From Ariolimax columbianus (taxonomy: Eukaryota; Mollusca; Gastropoda; Stylommatophora; Arionidae), in contig JAVGWX010000007.1 of assembly GCA_036924085.1 (NCBI GenBank), forward strand, positions 105,082,428 through 105,146,427: 64,000 nucleotides of DNA. Reading direction: 5' to 3'. A program made the position numbers and the translations under genes. Below the pieces are notes generated by a model. That model did no database searches and had not been told where the DNA came from. It saw only the letters and a list, made by a program, of their open reading frames with translations. Below are positions 24,901 to 36,019 of this stretch, piece by piece. Position 1 is the first letter of the stretch. Every line of letters begins with the position of its first letter.

Positions 24901-27900
24901 GTGAAGTGTTCTCTCTCTGTCTCTGAAGTGAAATGTTCTCTCTCTGAAGTGAAGTGTTCTCTCTCTGTCTCTGAAGTGAAATGTTCTCTCTCTGAAGTGA
25001 AGTGTTCTCTCTCTGAAGTTAAATGTTCTCTCTCTGAAGTGAAATGTTCTCTCTCTGTCTCTGAAGTGAAATGTTCTCTCTCTGTCTCTGAAGTGAAATG
25101 TTCTCTCTCTGTCTCTGAAGTGAAATTTTCTCTCTCTGTCTCTGAAGTGAAATGTTCTCTCTCTGAAGTGAAATGTTCTCTCTCTGTCTCTGAAGTGAAA
25201 TGTTCTGTCTCTGTCTCTGAAGTGAAATGTTCTCTCTCTGAAGTGAAATGTTCTCTCTCTGAAGTGAAATGTTCTCTCTCTGAAGTGAAATGTTCTCTCT
25301 CTGTCTCTGAAGTGAAATGTTCTCTCTCTGTCTCTGAAGTGAAATGTCCTCTCTCTGTCTCTGAAGTGAAATGTTCTCTCTCTGTCTCTGAAGTGAAATG
25401 TTCTCTCTCTGTCTCTGAAGTGAAATGTTCTCTCTCTGTCTCTGAAGTGAAATGTTCTCTCTCTGTCTCTGAAGTGAAATGTTCTCTCTCTGAAGTGAAA
25501 TGTTCTCTCTCTGTCTCTGAAGTGAAATGTTCTCTCTCTGTCTCTGAAGTGAAATGTTCTCTCTCTGTCTCTGAAGTGAAATGTTCTCTCTCTGTCTCTG
25601 AAGTGAAATGTTCTCTCTCTGAAGTGAAATGTTCTCTCTCTGTCTCTGAAGTGAAATGTTCTCTCTCTGTCTCTGAAGTGAAATGTTCTCTCTCTGAAGT
25701 GAAATGTTCTCTCTCTGTCTCTGAAGTGAAATGTTCTCTCTCTGTCTCTGAAGTGAAATGTTCTCTCTCTGAAGTGAAATGTTCTCTCTCTGTCTCTGAA
25801 GTGAAATGTTCTCTCTCTGAAGTGAAGTGTTCTCTCTCTGAAGTGAAATGTTCTCCCTCTGAAGTGAAATGTTCTCTCCCTGTCTCTGAAGTGAAATGTT
25901 CTCTCTCTGAACAGAAGTGTTCTCTCTCTGTCTCTGAAGTGAAATGTTCTCTCTCTGAAGTGAAATGTTCTCTCTCTGTCTCTGAAGTGAAATGTTCTCT
26001 CTCTGAAGTGAAATGTTCTCTCCCTGTCTCTGAAGTGAAATGTTCTCTCTCTGAAGTGAAGTGTTCTCTCTCTGTCTCTGAAGTGAAATGTTCTCTCTCT
26101 GAAGTGAAATGTTCTCTCTCTGTCTCTGAAGTGAAATGTTCTCTCTCTGTCTCTGAAGTGAAATGTTCTCTCTCTGTCTCTGAAGTGAAATGTTCTCTCT
26201 CTGAAGTGAAATGTTCTCTCTCTGTCTCTGAAGTGAAATGTTCTCTCTCTGAAGTGAAATGTTCTCTCTCTGTCTCTGAAGTGAAATGTCCTCTCTCTGT
26301 CTCTGAAGTGAAATGTTCTCTCTCTGTCTCTGAAGTGAAATGTTCTCTCTCTGTCTCTGAAGTGAAATGTTCTCTCTCTGTCTCTGAAGTGAAATGTTCT
26401 CTCTCTGAAGTGAAGTGTTCTCTCTCTGTCTCTGAAGTGAAATGTTCTTTCTCTGTCTCTGAAGTGAAATGTTCTCTCTCTGTCTCTGAAGTGAAATGTT
26501 CTCTCTCTCTCTCTGAAGTGAAATGTTCTCTCTCTGAAGTGAAGTGTTCTCTCTCTGTCTCTGAAGTGAAATGTCCTCTCTCTGTCTCTGAAGTGAAATG
26601 TTCTCTCTCTGTCTCTGAAGTGAAATGTTCTCTCTCTGTCTCTGAAGTGAAATGTTCTCTCTCTGTCTCTGAAGTGAAATGTTCTCTCTCTGTCTCTGAA
26701 GTGAAATGTTCTCTCTCTGTCTCTGAAGTGAAATGTTCTCTCTCTCTCTCTCTGAAGTGAAATGTTCTCTCTCTGAAGTGAAGTGTTCTCTCTCTGTCTC
26801 TGAAGTGAAGTGTTCTCTCTCTGTCTCTGAAGTGAAATGTTCTCTCTCTGAAGTGAAGTGTTCTCTCTCTGTCTCTGAAGTGAAATGTTCTCTCTCTGAA
26901 GTGAAGTGTTCTCTCTCTGAAGTTAAATGTTCTCTCTCTGAAGTGAAATGTTCTCTCTCTGTCTCTGAAGTGAAATGTTCTCTCTCTGTCTCTGAAGTGA
27001 AATGTTCTCTCTCTGTCTCTGAAGTGAAATTTTCTCTCTCTGTCTCTGAAGTGAAATGTTCTCTCTCTGAAGTGAAATGTTCTCTCTCTGTCTCTGAAGT
27101 GAAATGTTCTGTCTCTGTCTCTGAAGTGAAATGTTCTCTCTCTGAAGTGAAATGTTCTCTCTCTGAAGTGAAATGTTCTCTCTCTGAAGTGAAATGTTCT
27201 CTCTCTGTCTCTGAAGTGAAATGTTCTCTCTCTGTCTCTGAAGTGAAATGTCCTCTCTCTGTCTCTGAAGTGAAATGTTCTCTCTCTGTCTCTGAAGTGA
27301 AATGTTCTCTCTCTGTCTCTGAAGTGAAATGTTCTCTCTCTGTCTCTGAAGTGAAATGTTCTCTCTCTGTCTCTGAAGTGAAATGTTCTCTCTCTGAAGT
27401 GAAATGTTCTCTCTCTGTCTCTGAAGTGAAATGTTCTCTCTCTGTCTCTGAAGTGAAATGTTCTCTCTCTGTCTCTGAAGTGAAATGTTCTCTCTCTGTC
27501 TCTGAAGTGAAATGTTCTCTCTCTGAAGTGAAATGTTCTCTCTCTGTCTCTGAAGTGAAATGTTCTCTCTCTGTCTCTGAAGTGAAATGTTCTCTCTCTG
27601 AAGTGAAATGTTCTCTCTCTGTCTCTGAAGTGAAATGTTCTCTTTCTGTCTCTGAAGTGAAATGTTCTCTCTCTGAAGTGAAATGTTCTCTCTCTGTCTC
27701 TGAAGTGAAATGTTCTCTCTCTGAAGTGAAGTGTTCTCTCTCTGAAGTGAAATGTTCTCCCTCTGAAGTGAAATGTTCTCTCCCTGTCTCTGAAGTGAAA
27801 TGTTCTCTCTCTGAACTGAAGTGTTCTCTCTCTGTCTCTGAAGTGAAATGTTCTCTCTCTGAAGTGAAATGTTCTCTCTCTGTCTCTGAAGTGAAATGTT

Positions 27901-30900
27901 CTCTCTCTGAAGTGAAATGTTCTCTCCCTGTCTCTGAAGTGAAATGTTCTCTCTCTGAAGTGAAGTGTTCTCTCTCTGTCTCTGAAGTGAAATGTTCTCT
28001 CTCTGAAGTGAAATGTTCTCTCTCTGAAGTGAAAAGTTCTCTCTCTGAAGTTAAGTGTTCTCTCTCTGTCTCTGAAGTGAAATGTTCTCTCTCTGTCTCT
28101 GAAGTGAAATGTTCTCTCTCTGAAGTGAAGTGTTCTCTCTCTGTCTCTGAAGTGAAATGTTCTCTCTCTGTCTCTGAAGTGAAATGTTCTCTCTCTGAAG
28201 TGAAATGTTCTCTCTCTCTCTCTGAAGTGAAATGTTCTCTCTCTGAAGTGAAATGTTCTCTCTCTGTCTCTGAAGTGAAATGTTCTCTCTCTGAAGTGAA
28301 ATGTTCTCTCTCTGAAGTGAAATGTTCTCTCTTTGTCTCTGAAGTGAAATGTTCTCTCTCTGTCTCTGAAGTGAAGTGTTCTCTCTCTGTCTCTGAAGTG
28401 AAATGTTCTCTCTCTGTCTCTGAAGTGAAATGTTCTCTCTCTGTCTCTGAAGTGAAATGTTCTCTCTCTGTCTCTAAAGTGAAATGTTCTCTCTCTGAAG
28501 TGAAATGTTCTCTCTCTGTCTCTGAAGTGAAATGTTCTCTCTCTGTCTCTGAAGTGAAATGTTCTCTCTCTGTCTCTGAAGTGAAGTGTTCTCTCTCTGT
28601 CCCTGAAGTGAAATGTTCTCTCTCTGTCCCTGAAGTGAAATGTTCTCTCTCTGTCTCTGAAGTGAAATGTTCTCTCTCTGTCTCTGAAGTGAAGTGTTCT
28701 CTCTCTGAAGTGAAATGTTCTCTCTCTCTCTCTGAAGTGAAATGTTCTCTCTCTGTCTCTGAAGTGAAATGTTCTCTCTCTGTCTCTGAAGTGAAATGTT
28801 CTCTCTCTGAAGTGAAATGTTCTCTCTCTGTCTCTGAAGTGAAATGTTCTCTCTCTGAAGTGAAATGTTCTCTCTCTGTCTCTGAAGTGAAATGTCCTCT
28901 CTCTGTCTCTGAAGTGAAATGTTCTCTCTCTGTCTCTGAAGTGAAATGTTCTCTCTCTGTCTCTGAAGTGAAATGTTCTCTCTCTGTCTCTGAAGTGAAA
29001 TGTTCTCTCTCTGAAGTGAAGTGTTCTCTCTCTGTCTCTGAAGTGAAATGTTCTTTCTCTGTCTCTGAAGTGAAATGTTCTCTCTCTGTCTCTGAAGTGA
29101 AATGTTCTCTCTCTCTCTCTGAAGTGAAATGTTCTCTCTCTGAAGTGAAGTGTTCTCTCTCTTTCTCTGAAGTGAAATGTCCTCTCTCTGTCTCTGAAGT
29201 GAAATGTTCTCTCTCTGTCTCTGAAGTGAAATGTTCTCTCTCTGTCTCTGAAGTGAAATGTTCTCTCTCTGTCTCTGAAGTGAAATGTTCTCTCTCTGTC
29301 TCTGAAGTGAAATGTTCTCTCTCTGTCTCTGAAGTGAAATGTTCTCTCTCTCTCTCTCTGAAGTGAAATGTTCTCTCTCTGAAGTGAAGTGTTCTCTCTC
29401 TGTCTCTGAAGTGAAGTGTTCTCTCTCTGTCTCTGAAGTGAAATGTTCTCTCTCTGAAGTGAAGTGTTCTCTCTCTGTCTCTGAAGTGAAATGTTCTCTC
29501 TCTGAAGTGAAGTGTTCTCTCTCTGAAGTTAAATGTTCTCTCTCTGAAGTGAAATGTTCTCTCTCTGTCTCTGAAGTGAAATGTTCTCTCTCTGTCTCTG
29601 AAGTGAAATGTTCTCTCTCTGTCTCTGAAGTGAAATTTTCTCTCTCTGTCTCTGAAGTGAAATGTTCTCTCTCTGAAGTGAAATGTTCTCTCTCTGTCTC
29701 TGAAGTGAAATGTTCTGTCTCTGTCTCTGAAGTGAAATGTTCTCTCTCTGAAGTGAAATGTTCTCTCTCTGAAGTGAAATGTTCTCTCTCTGAAGTGAAA
29801 TGTTCTCTCTCTGTCTCTGAAGTGAAATGTTCTCTCTCTGTCTCTGAAGTGAAATGTCCTCTCTCTGTCTCTGAAGTGAAATGTTCTCTCTCTGTCTCTG
29901 AAGTGAAATGTTCTCTCTCTGTCTCTGAAGTGAAATGTTCTCTCTCTGTCTCTGAAGTGAAATGTTCTCTCTCTGTCTCTGAAGTGAAATGTTCTCTCTC
30001 TGAAGTGAAATGTTCTCTCTCTGTCTCTGAAGTGAAATGTTCTCTCTCTGTCTCTGAAGTGAAATGTTCTCTCTCTGTCTCTGAAGTGAAATGTTCTCTC
30101 TCTGTCTCTGAAGTGAAATGTTCTCTCTCTGAAGTGAAATGTTCTCTCTCTGTCTCTGAAGTGAAATGTTCTCTCTCTGTCTCTGAAGTGAAATGTTCTC
30201 TCTCTGAAGTGAAATGTTCTCTCTCTGTCTCTGAAGTGAAATGTTCTCTCTCTGTCTCTGAAGTGAAATGTTCTCTCTTAAGTGAAATGTTCTCTCTCTG
30301 TCTCTGAAGTGAAATGTTCTCTCTCTGAAGTGAAGTGTTCTCTCTCTGAAGTGAAATGTTCTCCCTCTGAAGTGAAATGTTCTCTCCCTGTCTCTGAAGT
30401 GAAATGTTCTCTCTCTGAACTGAAGTGTTCTCTCTCTGTCTCTGAAGTGAAATGTTCTCTCTCTGAAGTGAAATGTTCTCTCTCTGTCTCTGAAGTGAAA
30501 TGTTCTCTCTCTGAAGTGAAATGTTCTCTCCCTGTCTCTGAAGTTAAATGTTCTCTCTCTGAAGTGAAGTGTTCTCTCTCTGTCTCTGAAGTGAAATGTT
30601 CTCTCTCTGAAGTGAAATGTTCTCTCTCTGAAGTGAAAAGTTCTCTCTCTGAAGTGAAGTGTTCTCTCTCTGTCTCTGAAGTGAAATGTTCTCTCTCTGT
30701 CTCTGAAGTGAAATGTTCTCTCTCTGAAGTGAAATGTTCTCTCTCTCTCTCTGAAGTGAAATGTTCTCTCTCTGAAGTGAAATGTTCTCTCTCTGTCTCT
30801 GAAGTGAAATGTTCTCTCTCTGAAGTGAAATGTTCTCTCTCTGAAGTGAAATGTTCTCTCTTTGTCTCTGAAGTGAAATGTTCTCTCTCTGTCTCTGAAG

Positions 30901-31330
30901 TGAAGTGTTCTCTCTCTGTCTCTGAAGTGAAATGTTCTCTCTCTGTCTCTGAAGTGAAATGTTCTCTCTCTGTCTCTGAAGTGAAATGTTCTCTCTCTGT
31001 CTCTAAAGTGAAATGTTCTCTCTCTGAAGTGAAATGTTCTCTCTCTGTCTCTGAAGTGAAATGTTCTCTCTCTGTCTCTGAAGTGAAATGTTCTCTCTCT
31101 GTCTCTGAAGTGAAGTGTTCTCTCTCTGTCCCTGAAGTGAAATGTTCTCTCTCTGTCCCTGAAGTGAAATGTTCTCTCTCTGTCTCTGAAGTGAAATGTT
31201 CTCTCTCTGTCTCTGAAGTGAAGTGTTCTCTCTCTGAAGTGAAATGTTCTCTCTCTGTCTCTGAAGTGAAATGTTCTCTCTCTGTCTCTGAAGTGAAATG
31301 TTCTCTCTCTGTCTCTGAAGTGTTCTCTCT
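15901..31330. repeat. Higher-order blocks of about 2.1 kb, right half of the satellite
   Basis: A rare variant, AAATTTTC in place of AAATGTTC, occurs once per block at 16195, 18339, 20181, 22973, 25123, 27027 and 29633. The spacings are 2144, 1842, 2792, 2150, 1904 and 2606 bp. A second marker, an extended CTCTCTCTCTCTCTG run, marks the block start at about 15903, 18047, 22681, 24831, 26735 and 29341. It is missing from the third block, which is joined by a different junction near 19960. Unit order between markers is nearly the same in every block, with insertions or deletions of whole units. These are seven recent copies of one multi-unit block. Confidence 0.88.
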
Positions 31331-31490
31331 CTATCTCTGAAGTGAAATGTTCTCTCTCTGTCTCTGAAGTGAAATGTTCTCTCTCTGTCTCTGAAGTGTT
31401 CTCTCTCTGAAGTGAAATGTTCTCTCTCTGTCTCTGAAGTGAAATGTTCTCTCTCTATCTCTAAAGTGAAGTGTTCTCTCTCTATCTCTG

Positions 31491-31745
31491 AACGGATTTG
31501 TTCTCTCACTGTGATTCTCTCGTAATGCTCTGAGAAGTGTTCTGTCTAAGTGAAGTCTTTTCTCTCTGCCGCCTGCTCTCAACTGAGCGTCTCTTTTGAA
31601 TGTCTGTCTCATGTAATCTCTGAAGTCAAATGTTCTCTCTCTAATGCTCTGTGAAGTGTTCTCTCTGTGTCTCTGAAGTCAAGTCTATTCTCTCTGCCGC
31701 CTGCTCTCACTCGTCGTCTCTCTCGAAAGTGTTCTCAGGTAATGA
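31491..31745. repeat. Decayed edge of the giant satellite
   Basis: The regular units break down here. Recognisable pieces remain (GAAGTG, TGTTCTCTCTC), and a roughly 120-bp segment containing TTCTCTCTGCCGCCTGCTCT occurs twice (near 31557 and 31679). This is either an old diverged edge or the ancestral sequence from which the regular units arose. No gene is visible. Confidence 0.7.
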
Positions 31746-32268
31746 TCCTCGCGTATTGTTGTTGCTTAGACGTTTGCCTCACTAGTTTCTAATGGCCGGG
31801 ACGCGCCCATTTCACACCAGACCGTAGTCCGCTGGGCAATATCAGGACACATAAACCAGTGCTTGGATGCATGTGTGCGTCTGTATGTACCTATGCTAGG
31901 TTTGTGCGCTCTGAGAAGCCAGCCCAACCAAAGTGCAATGGAAGGGCCTCACCATGAGGGCGCGTGTGAAAGTTGTGCAAGAGTGTGACTGTAGGACAGA
32001 GTCAAATGAAACAGAGTGAGTTAAGAAGAGAGAAAAGGGGTTTTATATTCCATCTCCACCCCCTCCCGCCCCGCCCCCAGATCACGTGATTGCCAAAACA
32101 GCGCGCGTTTTTGCCCGTCTGCTTGCCATAATCCCCCCTGTTCGCGTGGTTTCCAGACGACGTGTCGGCAACAAGTGTGAACGTCTGGCCTAAAACTTAC
32201 TTAGGGTTATCTCGTGGTTCGATTTGGTTGCTCAAATCTGGCGGGATTGAGTTCAGCTGCACTGACTC
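31746..32268. other. Unique sequence without a gene
   Basis: About 520 bp of non-repetitive sequence between the satellite and the LINE. It has a C-rich stretch near 32050-32080 and no open frame or exon that I can recognise. I checked it for the KMO FAD-domain exon expected upstream of 37867 and did not find it. Confidence 0.6.
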
Positions 32269-32281
32269 AAATCCCACGAAG
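32269..32281 (+). repeat. LINE target-site duplication, 5' copy
   Basis: AAATCCCACGAAG is repeated exactly at 37256-37268, directly after the (GAA)n tail of the LINE. The pair fixes both ends of the insertion. Confidence 0.88.
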
Positions 32282-32342
32282 TAACCCTACAGAAATCGCA
32301 GGTTCCAGACACTTGGTCATTGACTGACTAAAAATCCCTCTA

Positions 32343-32815
32343 TTGATTCGTTCGGTCTAATAGTGAACGGGTGCTGGTATTAGACCCTCGGAAGACAGTC
32401 AGTTTTACCCTACTAATGACAGGGCGTTGCTACGGTAATCCTGCTCAATTTGAGAAGAGGAGCCGCAGACATTTGGTTCACGTGCTAGGCTGATAAGCCA
32501 ATGGTGCGAGGCTACCATCTGAGGGATTACGGCCGAACGCCTCTAAGCCGGAATCCCGCCCAAAATCTCAGCACCACTGCAATGGGAGGCTACGATATGG
32601 TGGGGACCTGGGGCTCGTGGCTCAGCCCCATCCGGTCCAGCCGCAGAAAGAGGTCTCTGCCGTCCGCCGATCAAAGCAGGCGTAGCTGCTCGATATTCAA
32701 CCCATACGGCGATCAGGTGCGAAACCACCAGCAGAAGACTTAGTTCTTGGTCGGGGTGTCGTAAACAGTAGAGCAGCCACCTCACTGTGAACTGTCGAGA
32801 CTCAGCCCCTGATTA
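32343..32815 (+). pseudogene. 28S rRNA 3'-terminal fragment inside the LINE leader
   Basis: The sequence follows the conserved 3' end of metazoan 28S rRNA in order: TTTTACCCTACTAATGAC, GGTAATCCTGCTCAA, GCTGATAAGCCAATGGTGCG, CTACCATCTGAGGGATTACG, GAACGCCTCTAAGCCGGAAT, and finally GGTCGGGGTGTCGTAAACAG and GAGACTCAGCCCC, which is next to the mature 28S terminus. Divergence is moderate. A short extra 28S piece precedes it at 32292-32316, so the head is partly duplicated. The identification rests on remembered conserved 28S sequence. It is not a working rRNA gene, because the rest of 28S is absent and the piece is inside a retroelement. Confidence 0.88.
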
Positions 32816-33558
32816 CACCAGGCGAAAAACATCTCCGTGATATTACCAGGCTTGTCCCCTGGTTAAATGCACTTCTGCCTCACTCTCTACCTCTGTATGC
32901 TATCAGTCATCCCAATGGACGCAGAAGAGATGCAGACTAGAGGACATTGCACCTCTACCATATTGTGACAATCTCCCAGGTGGCGGGGAATGCTAGGCGT
33001 ACCATCACTGCAGTGAAGTCGAGAAAATAAAGGGAGCAAAGAGATACCCCGCTCACTTGCAAATGCTACGTTTCTGGCAGGACGTGACGATCCTGGGATA
33101 CAGACACACTGGACTGCCTCTCTTCCGGGATAGTACAAACCAGTACATAGTCCATATCATATATCATATCTCATATATCATCACCGCACCCTATAGACAC
33201 GAGTAGCGAAGACTCGTTAGTCCTGTAAGACAACTTCCATAAGAGAGACAACTCTGATCACAAACAACTACTGCCTTGCAGATAGGGTGGGGACAGCCAA
33301 AGGCTAAACAGGGCATCCCTAAAGAAACGCCTGTTGAAAGCGGATGCACTGGGCCACAGGCTTAACAAGTAACACAGTGCAACGTATATCGCTGTATGAT
33401 GATAGTACGACCTAATAGAAAAAAGCGTGGCACTCATCCTGTGGAGTCCCGCCAGGCAGCGAGAGTGCCGGACCTCACGCCTCGAAGGGGCCCAACCGTA
33501 GCTGGAGTCGAGGCACATGGTGATGGGGCAAAAACTATTGACTAAAAACACAATACCC

Positions 33559-34251
33559 TCAGAATACTACAGTGGAATGCAGAGGAAGTCATGAACAAAA
33601 AAACTTTCCCTAACACATCACTTGCACGAAGGTAAGATTGACGTGGTATGTATCCAAGAAACGCACCTCAATAGCAACCATAAATTCTCAATCAGAGGAT
33701 ACCAGGCCTTCTGCCTGGACAGAGAAGGTCACAAAGGAGGGGTTCTGATACTGACACCTAACTGCATATCGAGTAGCGCGGTAGCTGTCAATCACACCGG
33801 ACAAGCAGAAATTGTAAGAGTTCACCTAATGGCTCATGAGACGAAGATCTGCATCTTCAACCTGTACGGACCACCAAACAAAGACCTGTCGCTCTCTAGT
33901 ATGGAAGTCAAAGACTCCAACTGCATAGTAGCTGGAGACTTCAACAGCCACTCGGAGAGATGGCGATACTCGGACACAGACAGCAGAGGTGACGAAGTGG
34001 GAGATTGGGAGATAGACACAAATCTCTATCTAATCAATAGGCCGAAGGATAGCCCTAGCTTCTATTCTAGAACATGGCATACCACCTCTACTCCAGACTT
34101 GGCCTTTTCCACAGTGGACATTCACCACAAAATAGACCGCCAGGTGCTAAACCAATTGGCAGGTAGCGACCACAGGCCAATTAGGCTAGAAATTGATATG
34201 GAAGTAGGCCCACAGGAAACAAAACCGCTCCCACGTTGGAATTACAAATGA
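33559..34251 (+). pseudogene. LINE apurinic-like endonuclease domain, broken
   Basis: The domain opens with a QWN-containing strand near 33560 (LQWNAEE), shifts frame in a run of A near 33600, then continues with VCIQETHL, GGVLIL, AGDFNSHSERW, TPDLAFST and GSDHRPIRLE. These are the usual order of exonuclease-endonuclease-phosphatase motifs, with the catalytic E of QETH, the D/N of GDFN and the SDH triad present. In LINEs this domain nicks the target DNA. A TGA at 34249-34251 stops the frame just after the domain, and similar sequence continues in the same frame past it. Confidence 0.88.
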
Positions 34252-34320
34252 GCCGACTGGGACAGATTTGCAAGCCTGACAGATGGGCTGTGTGAAACCA
34301 TCAACACACGGAATAACAAA

Positions 34321-35930
34321 ATGAAGCCCATGGTGGAAAGCCTAAGCAAAGCAATAATGCAAGCTGCCACTGAAACCATCCCAAGAGGGGTAAGAAAAAA
34401 TTATAAGCCCTATTGGAATGGTGAATTGCAGAAAGCAAAAGACGAAGTCACAAATGCTAGGAACACGGCAGAGCGAGAACAATCTATGGAGGCAAATATC
34501 GCCCTCAAAGCCAACACGGCGAAATACAAATACACTCTAAACCAAACAACAAGAGAAAGCTGGAAAAACAAAACAGAAAGCCTCAATTTAGACAAAGAAG
34601 GGAACAAACTATAGAAGTTAGTCAGAGCCATAAATGACGAAACTCCATCAAACAAACAAATTACCATCAAGCAGGGTGACAACATGCTCACTGGAAAAAA
34701 AGCAGCAAATGCCTTTGTTGAACATTATGCCAGAGCAAACCACATCGATGTCCCTGCAGATAAGCCTACAGACATTAGTGAAGAGCAAAAGGGGCACGAC
34801 AACATCAATATGGCACCAGAAGAGCATATGATGGCAAAACTAACAATGAATGAAATGGAAGAGGCCATGAGAACGTTAAAGAAAAGGAAATCTCCAGGAA
34901 AAGACGGGATAACAAACGAAATGCTGATGGGGCTGGGCCAAACAGCGAAGAGGAAATTACTATCAGTCCTGAACCAAAGCTGGAAAAGGGGTATTGTACC
35001 CCAGACATGGAAAGACGCAGTACTTGTACCAGTACCAAAGAAAGGAAAAGATAAAACAGAACCAAATGGATACAGGCCTATCAGCCTACTGAGCTGTGTA
35101 GGCAAACTGATGGAACGTATGATAAACGCCAGACTGATGTGGCATCTGGAAGAAAAAACACATACTAATTCCACAGCAAGCAGGCTTTAGACAGCACAGA
35201 TCCACTGAGGATCAGGTCACCCTCATAGCCCAGGAAATAGAAGATGCCTACCAGGAGCAAAAACACACAGTAGCGGTTTGGGTGGACCTAGAAAAGGCAT
35301 TTGACAAAGTCTGGAAAGAGGAACTTAAAGTCAAGCTACGAAGAAGTGAAGTTTGTGGGAAAATGTACAACTGGATAAGTCACTACCTCAAAAACAGAAC
35401 AGCCAGAGTTCAAGTACAAGGGCAGATGAGCAAAAAGGTGACACTTGAGCAGGGAGTACCCCAAGGGGGAGTACTGTCACTCACACTCTTCCTGGTGTAT
35501 ATAAATAACATAACAGAGAATATACCAAGAAGAGTCCATAGCTCAATGTTTGCAGACAATCTCGCTATGTGGACCTGTGAAAAGAATCTCAACATAGCAA
35601 GCAATCAGATGCAGCAGGCCCTAACATCGCTGGAAGAGTGGACGAACTCATGGCTGGTCAAAATAAACGAGGAAAAAACAACATGTACGATATTCTCGCT
35701 ATCAAACAAACCCCAAAACACCAAATTAAGTCTTAACGGCAAATACCTGCAGCCAAACAACAACTCAAACTACCTGGGAGTCAATTTGATCGGCGCATGA
35801 CATGGAAAAGTCAGATCGAGAGAAACCGAATGAGAGCCAGAGAAAGAATGGCAATCATGAGGAAACTTGCTGGCACAAGCTGGGGAGCAGACGAAAGTAT
35901 ACTGAAGAAACTGTACACATTTTAAGAGTG
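34321..35930 (+). pseudogene. LINE reverse transcriptase domain, broken
   Basis: A linker containing a TAG at 34612-34614 leads into the RT fingers (KSPGKDGITNEML; WKDAVLVPVPKKGK; NGYRPISLLS). A frameshift near 35150-35190 is followed by RT motif A (VDLEKAFDKVW, about 35285), motif B (GVPQGGVLS, about 35450) and motif C as FADN (codon 35558-35560 is AAT) in place of FADD. The second catalytic aspartate is thus changed to asparagine. Another frameshift lies near 35780-35800, and the frame recovers around 35925 (VRPVLEYGIAAW). All of this indicates a dead copy. The short frames that start within this span are pieces of the one domain. Confidence 0.9.
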
Positions 35931-36019
35931 AGACCAGTTCTCGAGTATGGCATTGCGGCATGGACAACAGCAGCAAAGGCGAACTTTTATAAAATTAGCA
36001 AACTTCAAAACCAAGCCAT

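Larger units (their letters stand above)
1..31490. repeat. Giant 27/21-bp minisatellite
   Basis: One continuous tandem array that begins before the window. Two unit lengths alternate: a 21-bp unit (GAAGTGAAATG followed by TTCTCTCTCT) and a 27-bp unit that adds a GTCTCT hexamer. At roughly 24-25 bp on average this is about 1,250 units. Common variants are AAATG to AAGTG, GTG to GTT, CTCTCT to CTCCCT, GAAGTG to AAAGTG and TGTTCTC to TGTTCTG. Both unit lengths are multiples of three and contain no stop in one + frame, which yields spurious frames of up to 1,553 codons (EVKCSLS/EVKCSLSVS). Frames end wherever a 1-, 2- or 4-bp slip occurs (for example 3117, 9340, 15920). The array probably lies in a KMO intron, because only 3' exons of that gene are found downstream. 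Confidence 0.98.

Noticed and set aside
1..31490. CRISPR-like array
   Set aside because: The repeats are directly adjacent with no unique spacers, and the sequence is animal.
31735..31746. CAG|GTAATG as a splice donor of an upstream KMO exon
   Set aside because: The sequence before it is decayed satellite with no KMO-like coding.
32501..32743. Small + and minus frames over the 28S-derived segment
   Set aside because: Shadows of rRNA-derived sequence; no coding features.
32887..33138. 83-codon minus frame also present at 39280-39531
   Set aside because: Kept in both copies of the 28S-headed leader, but many codons changed the amino acid and it is antisense to the element; no sign of selection.
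32282..33540. True rDNA locus (tandem rRNA genes) in the window
   Set aside because: Only the last about 480 bp of 28S is present, both copies are inside retroelements with target duplications, and no 18S, 5.8S or spacer is seen.
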